DNA of 64,000 nucleotides, taken from Betaproteobacteria bacterium. Lineage in GTDB: Bacteria > Pseudomonadota > Gammaproteobacteria > Burkholderiales > UBA6910. The stretch spans positions 62,001 through 126,000 of the forward strand of contig JACPEG010000026.1 in assembly GCA_016183615.1 (NCBI GenBank), written 5' to 3'. Each line of letters starts with the position of its first letter. The first letter of the stretch is position 1. Below are positions 42,152-51,483 of this stretch, one piece after another. Below the pieces are notes generated by a model, which saw only the letters and a program-made list of their open reading frames with translations, was not told the origin of the DNA and searched no databases. A program made the position numbers and the translations under genes.

Positions 42152-44314
42152 TTATCTCTCTTTCCGCAGGTCGTCCAGAAACTCCGACGCCGGGTCCACG
42201 CTGGTCACGAGCAGATGATCCCGTGCGCGAGTGCATGCGACGTAGAGCAGGTGGCGTTCGGTGTCATAGACCTCCTGCAAATCCGCGTCGTCGCCTACTG
42301 TTTCGATCCGCTCCTGCAGGGGAATGATCTCATCATCACAGGCCATCACCCCCACCGCACGAAACTCCAGCCCCTTGGCGAGATGCATGGTGCTGATCGA
42401 GACGTGGCCGCTGGTAGTCTCGACGTGTTCGTCGAGGACCTTGTAGGGAATTCCCGCTTCCTCGACCGCCGCACGGGCACGGTCGAGTTCCGCCGGCGAG
42501 CGCACGAAAACGCCGAACTCGTGAGGCGCGACGCCGGCCTTCAGATGCTCTGAAAGCCAGCCGCTGACCGTCGCGGTCTCTTCCTTCTGGCTGTCGAGAA
42601 CCCGGATCATGGGCGCCGGGCCGTTGAAGACGGACACTGTGTCGCCCCGCTCATCCGTGTTGCCGTCCGCATCGGACACCGCCGGTCCCAAAAGGCGGTC
42701 GGCCTGCATGCGTATCTGGTGCGAGGTCCGGTAATTGACGCGCAGCGTCCGGGATCGCCCGCGAATATCGACGCCCAGCGCCCTCCAGGAGAAAGGCTGC
42801 TGAAAAATCCGCTGGCCGAGGTCCCCGGCAAAAAAGAGCGCGTCCGGCCTATGCGCGCCGAGAGCGGCGAAAAACCGCAAGTGTGAAATGCTGAAGTCCT
42901 GCGCCTCGTCCACGACCGCGAAGTCGAAAGGCGGATTCTTGCTCGCGGCCAGAATCGAGGCCAATCGGCTGAACAGCCCCGGGTAGGTAATCAGGTTCCG
43001 TGCTGCCAGACCCGCGCGCACGCGAACGAAAATGGACCACAGGACGGCGCGCTGTGGCTCCGGGAGCCGTGTTTTCCTTCCCAGGCGCACGACGTCGCAA
43101 TACGCTTCCCAGCTTTCCAACTGCCACGCATCGACGACCTGTTCCCACTCCGTTTGCAGAAAATGCGGACTGAATTTGTGGCTGCCGCCTGCCTTGGATG
43201 CCTCGCTCAGCAGTTCGACAATGACTTCGCGTGTGGCGAGATTCGCCGGGCCGAAATGGGACTTATAGAGACGAATGCCGATGGCCTCGATGGCGTGAAC
43301 ATCGATGCGTTCGGCCAGGCGCGGCTCATTGCTCACCAGGCGCCTGAGCTGGGTCCGGAGCGCATTGGCCAGAGTGTCGGAGAAGGTGGTGAGCAAGACC
43401 CGCGCGTCGGGATGGCGGCGCGCCAGAAACACGGCCCGATGCAGGGCCACAATCGTCTTGCCGGTGCCCGCGGAACCGGAGACCCGCGCCAGCCCCGTGT
43501 ATTCGCGCTCGACCCACTGCCGCTGCTCCGGGTGCAGGAAGACCGTCCATTTGTCCCACGGAAAATCGAGCGCGCGTTGTAACTCTGCTACATCGTCTAT
43601 GGTTCGGAAGCGGCGCCGCGCATCGGGATGCGCGAATGGGTCGACTGCAGCAGCCGCAGGCTTTAAGTTCCGAATCTCGCTATCTACCGGCAAGCTGAAT
43701 GAAGCTGAAGCTCCGTATGACGCCTCAGGCTCATTGACTGCAAGTTGCACAGCTTTTGGATGGCCGCCCGTCGCCAATTCAAGCAGTGCTTCGGCGGCTT
43801 CGCTCGGTAAATGGCCCGCCAGTTCCAAAAGGCTGTCTTCGTCGGACTGTCGCACATCGCGCAGCCATTCGACCGGCACTCCGTAACTTAGCAATTCGTC
43901 ATCGCTACGATGCATGAACAGTAGCGGTTTCGCGGGCGCAGCTCGGGAATCCTCGGTGTATTTCGGGAGAGCGATTTCCTCGATCCGCTCGCGAATCTCC
44001 ACGAACTGCGCGGCGCCCGTCTTCGGATGTGTCTCCAGCCTGCGCCGCTCGGCCCAGTCGTAGGCCTTGTCGTGGTGATCCACGTAGCACAGCAGCAGGC
44101 TGTCGGCCGTCTTGTGAACGATCAGCCGGACGTCGGCGCTGACCCGCACCGACCAGAAGTTCTTGTCCTTCGCCTTGTCGAGCTTGTGAAAACTCATCCC
44201 CGGATTGGCCGGGTTGAGTTGCAAGTCGAACGCTGTTGTCTTGACGGCCTTCTGCTCGTCACCGGTCAGTCGCGCAAGGCTGACGGTGAAGGTGTCGGCG
44301 ATACGGAAGTCCAT
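42152..44314 (-). CDS. RelE-like domain fused to UvrD/Rep-type helicase
   Basis: 720 aa. Residues 1-100 resemble a RelE/ParE-fold toxin domain: a basic core ending SVRVSADVRLIVHKTADSLL and CYVDHHDKAYDWAERR. After a linker comes a superfamily 1 helicase: Walker A GSAGTGKT (280-287), VVDEAQDF, RTLRVNYRTSHQIR, STMHLAKGLEF and YVACTRARDHLLV. No nuclease motif is seen. The fusion suggests nucleic-acid attack or sensing coupled to unwinding. It stands next to the ABC-3C genes at the edge of the defence island. Confidence 0.85.
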   Translation of the reverse strand: MDFRIADTFTVSLARLTGDEQKAVKTTAFDLQLNPANPGMSFHKLDKAKDKNFWSVRVSADVRLIVHKTADSLLLCYVDHHDKAYDWAERRRLETHPKTGAAQFVEIRERIEEIALPKYTEDSRAAPAKPLLFMHRSDDELLSYGVPVEWLRDVRQSDEDSLLELAGHLPSEAAEALLELATGGHPKAVQLAVNEPEASYGASASFSLPVDSEIRNLKPAAAAVDPFAHPDARRRFRTIDDVAELQRALDFPWDKWTVFLHPEQRQWVEREYTGLARVSGSAGTGKTIVALHRAVFLARRHPDARVLLTTFSDTLANALRTQLRRLVSNEPRLAERIDVHAIEAIGIRLYKSHFGPANLATREVIVELLSEASKAGGSHKFSPHFLQTEWEQVVDAWQLESWEAYCDVVRLGRKTRLPEPQRAVLWSIFVRVRAGLAARNLITYPGLFSRLASILAASKNPPFDFAVVDEAQDFSISHLRFFAALGAHRPDALFFAGDLGQRIFQQPFSWRALGVDIRGRSRTLRVNYRTSHQIRMQADRLLGPAVSDADGNTDERGDTVSVFNGPAPMIRVLDSQKEETATVSGWLSEHLKAGVAPHEFGVFVRSPAELDRARAAVEEAGIPYKVLDEHVETTSGHVSISTMHLAKGLEFRAVGVMACDDEIIPLQERIETVGDDADLQEVYDTERHLLYVACTRARDHLLVTSVDPASEFLDDLRKER

Positions 44315-44383
44315 AGAGTAGTCGGCACCTCTGTTAGGTAAGCAGCGAGTCTCGCCCGCGATACACCGCGTGTGACCAGCCGA

Positions 44384-46180
44384 CTACCACGCGCGCATCT
44401 TGAATAGTCGTCCCTGCTCGTTTTCATCGTGCAGGGTTAGTACGATCTCGCTATCGTCGAACACCGAGTCGTCGGTATCGCTGCGCGCGGGAAGGTCGGA
44501 GTCGATCAAGGTGATGACCGGCTGAATCCCGAGGTCGGCATAGCGGCGGATGACAGTAAGCAGGATTTCCTTCTTACGGTCATCGAGCGACTCGAACACC
44601 CCGTCGTGATAGACGAAACGCGGAAACTTGTCGTCGAGGTGCGCGCGCAGCACCGCCATATCGAAGGCGATGCACAGCAGCTTGCGATAGGTATGTCCCA
44701 TGTCGGCACTGGTGGCATTGCCGGACTCGTCGAGGATTTCGGCCTTGAATTCGAGGTGACCCAACTGATTGGGCGATACGCTGAGCAGGGCCTTGCGGTC
44801 AATCACGTCTTCGACGATCTCATTGAAGAATAACCGGATCGCAGAGAACAGGCTGATCTTGTCGAAGTTCTGCTTCTCGACATCGGCTTCGATCTGCGTC
44901 TGCAAGTGCCCGCGCTCTTCCGTCAAGGCGCGAATATCGGTGCGCAACTCCTGCAGGCGGTGCAGGAAGCCGCGCTGCCGCTCCAGCGAGGTGATGTCGG
45001 CCCGGAGCGTCACCATCTCGCCGGAGACCTGCTTGTACTTGTTGAACACGTCGGTACCGCTCAGGAACGACAAGGTGTCCGAGCGCCGCTTGCCCAGCGC
45101 GTTGAGTTCGGCATTGACGCGCTTAAGTTCGGCCTCGACTTCGGTGCGCTCATCCTGGAGGTAGCCGCGGCGCTCGTCCGTGATCGCGCGGTTGAAAGCG
45201 ATCAACTGCTGGAAGTCCTTCTTGATCTGCCCCTTGAACAGCACGCCAGCGTCCTCAAACAGGCGCTGCGCCTCGTCTGGGTTGAACAGAATCTGGTCCT
45301 CTTCGAGCGAGGCCAGAATCTTCTTCTTGTTCTGATTCAGCGAATAGCGTTCCGCATTGAGGGCAGCGATGCGTTCGTCGATCTCATCGACCAGTTGCTT
45401 GGTGCGGCCCTTGTCCTGCGCGCGGAAATCGAAGGCGTCGAGAAGCTTCTGCTTCTTCTCGGCTTCCTGCTGCTTCAGCAGCAGGATACCCTCGATTTTG
45501 CTAATATCCTCAATCGAGCCGCCCAGCTCGTTCTTAATCGTTTGCGCCGTCGCCTGCTTTTTAGCCAGTTCGACTTCCTTCTCGTAGTGCAAGGCCACCA
45601 ACTGGGCATTGAAGCCCAGAATGTGCGCGAGGAAGGGTTTCCAGTCCGAATGCGCAGCACCAAACTTGCGCAGATGAAACACGTCGCGAAAGTCGTCCTG
45701 CGAGCGCAGCAGGTAGCCCAAGCCCTTGCGGTAAGACCAGGGTTTGAGCGCGCGCCAGTCGAGCAGACCGTCCAGCATATCGCGCGCGCGCTCAAACGGC
45801 ATGTCGAGGTGATCCCATTCAGATGCTGGCAGCGCAGTGAAATCCTGGTGGCTGGCCTCGTGCTTCTTAAAGCTAACCTTGCTCGCCTCCTCGACGCTGC
45901 GCCGCACGGTCACATAGGATGCGTCCATCAACTCGATCTCAAGAAAGAAGACGAAGTCCTTGAACAGGTCGAGGTGCTTGAACAGGAAGAACTTGGCGTC
46001 GCGTCCGGCAAGAAAGCCGAAATCGAGCATAAGCCCAAGCGTGGTCTTGCCGAGGTTGTGCGTATCCTTGTTCCGGTTCTCGGGTAGGCGAATCTCGGCC
46101 ATGATGACGTTCAGGCCCGATACGAAGTCCACGGGCTCGAACAACTCCGGCTTGTTGGAATAGAGTCTAGATAGCTTCAT
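44384..46180 (-). CDS. ABC-three-component system ATPase (DUF2326)
   Basis: A 598-aa SMC/RecN-like ATPase of the DUF2326 family. Walker A is degenerate in style, HNLGKTT (41-47), and the C-terminal half has a long coiled coil (about 200-430). A Walker B-like VYHDGVFESLDDRKKE and GHTYRKLLCIAFDMAVL follow. In ABC-3C conflict systems such an ATPase works with a small middle component and an effector protein; both are encoded just upstream with overlapping ends. ATG 46180 is chosen; ATG 46192 is also possible. Confidence 0.85.
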   Translation of the reverse strand: MKLSRLYSNKPELFEPVDFVSGLNVIMAEIRLPENRNKDTHNLGKTTLGLMLDFGFLAGRDAKFFLFKHLDLFKDFVFFLEIELMDASYVTVRRSVEEASKVSFKKHEASHQDFTALPASEWDHLDMPFERARDMLDGLLDWRALKPWSYRKGLGYLLRSQDDFRDVFHLRKFGAAHSDWKPFLAHILGFNAQLVALHYEKEVELAKKQATAQTIKNELGGSIEDISKIEGILLLKQQEAEKKQKLLDAFDFRAQDKGRTKQLVDEIDERIAALNAERYSLNQNKKKILASLEEDQILFNPDEAQRLFEDAGVLFKGQIKKDFQQLIAFNRAITDERRGYLQDERTEVEAELKRVNAELNALGKRRSDTLSFLSGTDVFNKYKQVSGEMVTLRADITSLERQRGFLHRLQELRTDIRALTEERGHLQTQIEADVEKQNFDKISLFSAIRLFFNEIVEDVIDRKALLSVSPNQLGHLEFKAEILDESGNATSADMGHTYRKLLCIAFDMAVLRAHLDDKFPRFVYHDGVFESLDDRKKEILLTVIRRYADLGIQPVITLIDSDLPARSDTDDSVFDDSEIVLTLHDENEQGRLFKMRAW

Positions 46181-46415
46181 TGGGCCCCACATATTCCACG
46201 GCGTCGGTCTTGGGGCGATAGTCGATCAGTCCCATCAGGTAGAGGAAATTGAGTGCAGGCAGGAACAGCACGTCGCCGCCGACGACGGACTTCTTCGCGT
46301 ACTTGCGCAAGGCGTCGTAGTCGTCCAGCCGACGCATCTTGAGGCGCGCCAGCAACAAGAGCGACACGTTGATGACCGTGCGATCCGGGTGCGAATGCTT
46401 AGTCGGTCTCAGCAT
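46167..46415 (-). CDS. ABC-three-component system middle component
   Basis: 82 aa, with GGAGGTG five bases before ATG 46415. Sequence pattern HSHPDRTVINVSLLLLARL and YDALRKYA...FLPALNFLYLMGLIDYRPKTD is that of a small winged-helix middle component (MC6-like). It overlaps the effector gene by 17 bp and the ATPase gene by 14 bp, so all three are translated together. It probably bridges ATPase and effector. Confidence 0.78.
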   Translation of the reverse strand: MLRPTKHSHPDRTVINVSLLLLARLKMRRLDDYDALRKYAKKSVVGGDVLFLPALNFLYLMGLIDYRPKTDAVEYVGPNEAI

Positions 46416-47364
46416 CGCCCACCTCCCCGATGTCGCAATTCCAGTACATGTAAAACAGCACGGCGCGCGTCAGGCGCTTGTGCGCATGCTGGCGCAGGAT
46501 GGGATCGCGGTCGAACAGCAAATCCACCAAATATTCCATCACCTCGTCAAAGGTCTGGTAGTCCTTGCGCTTGGCGATGATCTTGAGCTGAAACTCATCG
46601 ACCACCGATTCGTACATGCGCTGCAGTTCGAGGTTCTCCGGCGCGGCCAGAAACGTGCGGATCTGCGTCGTCTCTATCAGGTAACGCTTGCGCAGCGCCT
46701 TGGCGTACTCGTCACTCATGTTGTTGAGCGCGTTCTTCTGCTCGTATTTCACGCGCATAGTGGGTGGGTCGTCGAGCACAGCCGACACCGCGCCCTTCTG
46801 TCGCGCGAGCGCCTGCACGACTTCGGCCAGATCGTCGGGGCTGACGATCAGCGGTGAATCGACGGGATCGAGGTTGGCCAACTTCGGCACGTCGGGAAAA
46901 GTCTTCAGCCAAGATTCCAGTTGCTCCAGCCCGCACAGATAGATCGACTCCGCAGGAATGGCGCACTGCTTCGCAATGTAATCACGTATCTCACTTTCGG
47001 CGTTGCCGGCCAGGCGCCGGTTGGCGAACAACATGTAGTGATCGAGCTGCTTGTTCGCGCGCAGCGTCTGGATACGAGGGATCTCCTTGCCCAGAACAGT
47101 ATTCATGCCGGTGGCGCTGTAGAAGTCGGACTCTGAGAAATTGCGGTTGTAGCCGTTGGTGTGCTTGGCCTGGATGATGGTGGTGCCGACCCAGGGGGCG
47201 GCTTTGCTCGGGTGCAGTTCGGCCGTTCCCACGAATTTGGCATCGCGGCCGCCATCGGGCCCCTTGGCGAACCCCTGCACAGAGATGCCGAGCAGGCGTT
47301 GACACAAGAACACGATCAGGTTCTCGAACTGCCCATCGCTGAGGTCTTCGTACACGTATTTCAT
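46399..47364 (-). CDS. ABC-three-component effector with PD-(D/E)XK nuclease domain
   Basis: 321 aa from ATG 47364. The N-terminal 170 residues form a restriction-endonuclease-like domain with GPDGGRDAKF (D37/D41) and IIQAKH (Q65-x-K67), a PD-(D/E)XK active site. The C-terminal half (about 190-321) matches the ABC-3C C-terminal region that pairs with the ATPase. DNA cleavage on infection is the likely outcome by analogy with this class. Confidence 0.82.
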   Translation of the reverse strand: MKYVYEDLSDGQFENLIVFLCQRLLGISVQGFAKGPDGGRDAKFVGTAELHPSKAAPWVGTTIIQAKHTNGYNRNFSESDFYSATGMNTVLGKEIPRIQTLRANKQLDHYMLFANRRLAGNAESEIRDYIAKQCAIPAESIYLCGLEQLESWLKTFPDVPKLANLDPVDSPLIVSPDDLAEVVQALARQKGAVSAVLDDPPTMRVKYEQKNALNNMSDEYAKALRKRYLIETTQIRTFLAAPENLELQRMYESVVDEFQLKIIAKRKDYQTFDEVMEYLVDLLFDRDPILRQHAHKRLTRAVLFYMYWNCDIGEVGDAETD

Positions 47365-47404
47365 TGATGCGATGTTCCCACAATCGACTGGCAAATTATA
47401 GCTG

Positions 47405-50293
47405 TTAAACCCGGAACACCTTCATCACCTCATCCCCCAGATGGTTGATGACTTTGACGGCGATGCGCCCGGACTTCGGTTTATCAATGGGCCGCGAGGT
47501 GTCGCTGTTCAGCGTCGCCCAGGCTTCCTCGTTGATCTCGGCTTTGAGCGTGGTCTTGAGCGCGCTGTAAGGGTCGTTGGCGCCAAGGAAGTAGGCGTGG
47601 CGGACGAAAAAACTCTCCTCGTTGTAGTCGGTGTCGATGAACCAGCAGGCAATGCCTTCGGGACCGTCGCTGCGGACTTCGCCGGTTTGCGGATGAAACA
47701 CGTCCACGCCGTTGACCTTCACCCGCAGCTTGCCGTCTTTTTCCGGGAGAATGGTGATATCCGGTTCGCCGAAGATTACGAACAGGTTGCCTTTGCCGGT
47801 GTTCTTGAGGTCGTCGGCCATGTGCAGGTCGGCGTTCATGCGCGCCTTGAGCACGGGGATGCGGCCGAGTTTGCTGAACTCGGTGGCGTGGGCCTCGTAG
47901 TTGAAGGCGCAGGCGATCAGGACGTCGAAGTCGGCATCGCCGGCTTCGCGGGCGGCTTCCACCAGATCGGGACGGGTGACCGTGCCGAATTCGGGGCCGA
48001 TAAAGATTGCGGCGCGTTTCTCGTTCTCGCCTTTGCCTTCAGTTCCTGAGCTGCCCTCAAGATAGCGGCCTTCGGCGCAGATCAGCCTCCCGGGCCACGG
48101 TTTGAGCATGGTGAAAGTGATCCTGTCGTCCTTGTGCGCCTGTTGGACGCCGGCGGTCTTGAGATTTTCCAGGATCATCTGGGGAAAGGTTTGCTTTGCG
48201 GCATAGTCCGCACCGGGTTGGGCTGCCGTATCGATCAGCTCATCGTTCTCGTCCACGCCCAGTACGCGATGCGGCGAGAGGCTCTCGACCGTGAACGGCC
48301 CGGCGACACGAACTTTCTTGTTGTCGGTGTACGGCTTGTCGTAGAGGTATTCGAACTCGGCCTTGGCGGCGATGGATGCGTCGATCTCTTTCTGTCGCGC
48401 GATGCGCGCCTGCCACCAGTCGGCGTGCAGCTTCTTTGCCGCGTCCGGCCACTTGGTCTCCGCTTCGCGCGGGACTTCCCATTCTTCCAAGGGCTTTCTT
48501 TGGACAGGATTAACAGGATTTACAGGATGAGTTCGAGAATTTCCTTTCTTATCCTGTTCATCCTGTAAATCCTGTCTAATGGCCTTGGACAGTTGTTCGC
48601 GCAACGGGTCCAGCTTCGCCTGCCACTTGTCCCAGATCACGTCGATCTCGGCGTTGTTGGCGATGGATTTGAGCGTGATGTGCGGCACGCGCTCGTAAAC
48701 GAAGCCGTGGCGTATATCGCTGTGCACCGGCTGGGAGGATGGCGCGGTGCCAGTAACCTCGGCTTCCTTCATTTGGCCATCGCGCGAGTCGGCGAGCAGG
48801 TAATACGGATAGCGTGCGCCCATGATGCGCGCACGCGCCAGCGCGAGCGCAACACGCGAGGTGTCGATGGTGATCCAGCGCCGGCCCCATTGCTCGGCGA
48901 CGTAGGCGGTAGTGCCGGAACCACAGGTAGGGTCGAGTACAAGATCGCCTGGATCAGTTGCCATTAGTATGCAGCGCTCGATTACTTTCGTCGAAGTCTG
49001 GACAACATAGATCTTTCCCGCGACTCCAGTGTCGTCCCAGAAATTCGCGATATGCGTTCCCGGAAAATCCTCAAGACGGCGGCGATAACGCAGAGTTTTT
49101 TCGCCTTGTCGTATCCTGTCCGCATTGTGCAGTCGGCGTAGACCCAGTACGTTTGTCTTCCAGTTGGTGCGATAAAAGACCTTGCCTTCAAACTCCATCT
49201 CAACTGTCGTGGCGTCACTGGAACTCTCAGAATTGAGTGAAGTGAGTTGGAAGAATTGAGCTCCTTCACTTTCAAGTTTTCGGACGATTTCTGGGTCCTC
49301 CCGCTCTCCTTTGCTCAAAGGGCGTTCCCTTAGGTCCGGAAAGCTAACTTGGTCGTAGCGCATCCCCGTGCCGTGCCCCTCGCCAATTACCTTCTTTGTA
49401 ACGAGTCCTCTGTACTTGGTGTTGTTATTCGTTTTCGCAAACCAAACTATGTAGTCAAATACGGTATCTAAATACTTGGCTCCAACTCCTCCAGTCTTCT
49501 TCACACAGATTAGGGCGAGGAAGTTCTCTTCACCAAAAACCTCCTCCATCAACGCCCTCACACGGTGGACGTTTTCATCACCAATCTGAAGGAAAATCGA
49601 ACCCGAATCGGCCAGCAAGTCACGCGCTGCGGTGAGTCTATCTCGCAGATAGGTCAAATAACTGTGTATTCCGTCGCGCCATGTGTCGCGGAATGCTTTG
49701 ACCTGCTCTGGCTCGCGAGTAATGTGGTCTGCTTTTCCGTCGGTAACCTTATTGCTGGTCGTGGACCATTGAAAATTGCTGTTGAATTTGATGCCATAAG
49801 GCGGATCGAAATAGATGCACTGCACCTTGCCGCGTAGACCCTCGCGCTCAGCGAGGCTCGCCATCACTTGAAGTGAATCCCCGAGGATCATGCGGTTCGA
49901 CCAGTTCTGGTCGTGCTGGTAGAACTCGGTCTTGTCCACGCCGGTGGGTATGCCGTTAAAGTCCGCGAAGAGGTCGGGCGTGAGCTGCCCGGCCTCGTGC
50001 TCGCGCTCGCGAGTTTCACGCAGTAAGTCGTCAATCAACGCCTTGGGGTGGACTTTCTCCTGGATGTAGAGCGGCGGAGCGTGAACGACGAGATCGCTCC
50101 AGTCCTTTTCGTCCTTACCGCGCCAGACGAGCTGCGGGTCGAGGTCGCGGTTGCGGCGTTCGTAGGCCACGCGGACAGGGTTCTGCTCGTCCTTCTGCAT
50201 CACCGATTGATATTCGGCGGTGGGGATGTTTTTGCGCGTCGCCTCATCGTGCTTGAGGGTTGCGACGGTCTTGGTGGTAGGTGTTTTGGCCAT
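47405..50293 (-). CDS. Type III-like DNA adenine methyltransferase (Mod)
   Basis: 962 aa. The catalytic motif DPPY is at 163-166 (IYFDPPYGIKF) and the SAM motif DPTCGSGTT is near 450, the beta-group order with the target-recognition region between them. The long C-terminal part (600-962) resembles Mod subunits of type III or ISP-like systems. The recognition region (about 48960-49790) is lower in GC than its flanks. Residues about 573-597 are encoded by a nonamer-armed repeat inserted in frame. With res at 51484 it should form a modification-restriction pair. Confidence 0.87.
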   Translation of the reverse strand: MAKTPTTKTVATLKHDEATRKNIPTAEYQSVMQKDEQNPVRVAYERRNRDLDPQLVWRGKDEKDWSDLVVHAPPLYIQEKVHPKALIDDLLRETREREHEAGQLTPDLFADFNGIPTGVDKTEFYQHDQNWSNRMILGDSLQVMASLAEREGLRGKVQCIYFDPPYGIKFNSNFQWSTTSNKVTDGKADHITREPEQVKAFRDTWRDGIHSYLTYLRDRLTAARDLLADSGSIFLQIGDENVHRVRALMEEVFGEENFLALICVKKTGGVGAKYLDTVFDYIVWFAKTNNNTKYRGLVTKKVIGEGHGTGMRYDQVSFPDLRERPLSKGEREDPEIVRKLESEGAQFFQLTSLNSESSSDATTVEMEFEGKVFYRTNWKTNVLGLRRLHNADRIRQGEKTLRYRRRLEDFPGTHIANFWDDTGVAGKIYVVQTSTKVIERCILMATDPGDLVLDPTCGSGTTAYVAEQWGRRWITIDTSRVALALARARIMGARYPYYLLADSRDGQMKEAEVTGTAPSSQPVHSDIRHGFVYERVPHITLKSIANNAEIDVIWDKWQAKLDPLREQLSKAIRQDLQDEQDKKGNSRTHPVNPVNPVQRKPLEEWEVPREAETKWPDAAKKLHADWWQARIARQKEIDASIAAKAEFEYLYDKPYTDNKKVRVAGPFTVESLSPHRVLGVDENDELIDTAAQPGADYAAKQTFPQMILENLKTAGVQQAHKDDRITFTMLKPWPGRLICAEGRYLEGSSGTEGKGENEKRAAIFIGPEFGTVTRPDLVEAAREAGDADFDVLIACAFNYEAHATEFSKLGRIPVLKARMNADLHMADDLKNTGKGNLFVIFGEPDITILPEKDGKLRVKVNGVDVFHPQTGEVRSDGPEGIACWFIDTDYNEESFFVRHAYFLGANDPYSALKTTLKAEINEEAWATLNSDTSRPIDKPKSGRIAVKVINHLGDEVMKVFRV
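48504..48575. repeat. Nonamer-armed inverted repeat inside mod
   Basis: ACAGGAT occurs at 48504, 48513 and 48522 and ATCCTGT at 48551, 48560 and 48569, all at exact 9-bp steps and perfectly symmetric about 48539.5. The 72-bp element equals 24 codons and stays open in the mod frame, encoding DLQDEQD and HPVNPVNPV on either side of the centre. Confidence 0.9.
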
Positions 50294-50359
50294 GATTACG
50301 CCCGCTGTCTGTTATCTCTCATGTATGTCCCCCAATGTCCCCTTTCTTGGGGCCGATGG

Positions 50360-51481
50360 TCATTTCCTGCCCGCCTTCTTTCCCCTGCGCGGGAAATGGC
50401 CGGTTGTTTTGGGGGCGCTTACTCCAGAACCAGACTCATGCGGGGCAAGCAGTCGATAAAACTCGTGGAGCTTGGCGCGGAGCAGGGCTTTATCCGGCAG
50501 CATGGCCTGATACTCGGCAATCAGGGCCGGAGAGACCGATCGGCTGAGGGCATACTCGACAACCTCCGTATCCTTGGTAGCGCAGAGGAGCAGGCCGATG
50601 GAGGGGCGCTCGTGGTTCTTGCGCATGTCGCGGTCGAGCGCTTCGAGGTAGAACTCGAGCTTGCCGAGGTGTTCGGGCTGGAACTCCTCCACCTTCAGCT
50701 CGATCGCGACGAGGCTGTTCAGCCCCCGGTGGAAGAACAGCAGATCGAGTGCGAAGTCCCTGCCACCGACCTGAACCGGGTACTCGGAGCCGATGAAGCA
50801 AAAGTCGCGGCCCAGTTCCGTGATGAAGCGTCCGAGATTGCGCAGCAGGCCGGAATGGAGATCGGCCTCGGAGTGCTCCTGCGGCAGACCGAGGAACTCG
50901 AAGATGTAAGAGTCTTTGAAGAAATCAGCGGCCTGAGGGTGAACCTCTCTCAACACCGTTGAGAGTTTTGCCGGGTGCAGAACGGTTCGCTCGAACAGCG
51001 ACGCATTGATCTGCCTGGCGACTTCTCGCACCGGCCACCGGTTGCGGGTGGTCATGCGCAGGTAGAACTCGCGCTCTTCGGGCAGCTTGGCCTTGGTCAG
51101 AATGTGTAAATTGGAGGACCACGGCAATTCTCTCACCAGTGTTGAGAGTTTTGGTTCAGCGCGGTAGGTGTCGTAGAACTGACGCATCCGCCACAGGTTC
51201 TGCGGAGAGAAACCACGGATGCCAGGCTGCGCACGTTGGATGAAGGTGGCGAGAGCCACAATCGTGCCCTTTCCCCATCCTTCTGATTCGATCCTGCGGC
51301 TGATGTATTCCCCTACGCGCCAGTAAAGGTCGATCAGCTCGGCATTGACGGCTTGATAGGCACGCTGGTGCGACTGCCGGATGAGGTGCACGACCTCGGC
51401 GAAAGACGACTCCGCCGGGAGCGCCGGGGCAGCCTTTACGACAGCGGCTTTTGGATTGGCGGATGGGGTTTTCCGGGCCAT
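50360..51481 (-). CDS. DUF1016/YhcG-family PD-(D/E)XK nuclease
   Basis: 373 aa. An N-terminal DUF1016 winged-helix region (SFAEVVHLIRQSHQRAYQAVN to about 150, with FSPQNLWRMRQFY) precedes a nuclease domain with FALDLLFFHRGLNSLVAIELK, the D...ExK site. It sits between res (3-bp gap) and mod (66-bp gap) in the same direction, so it is probably part of the same transcription unit. YhcG proteins are frequently found with restriction systems; their role is poorly known. Confidence 0.85.
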   Translation of the reverse strand: MARKTPSANPKAAVVKAAPALPAESSFAEVVHLIRQSHQRAYQAVNAELIDLYWRVGEYISRRIESEGWGKGTIVALATFIQRAQPGIRGFSPQNLWRMRQFYDTYRAEPKLSTLVRELPWSSNLHILTKAKLPEEREFYLRMTTRNRWPVREVARQINASLFERTVLHPAKLSTVLREVHPQAADFFKDSYIFEFLGLPQEHSEADLHSGLLRNLGRFITELGRDFCFIGSEYPVQVGGRDFALDLLFFHRGLNSLVAIELKVEEFQPEHLGKLEFYLEALDRDMRKNHERPSIGLLLCATKDTEVVEYALSRSVSPALIAEYQAMLPDKALLRAKLHEFYRLLAPHESGSGVSAPKTTGHFPRRGKKAGRK

Positions 51482-51483
51482 CG

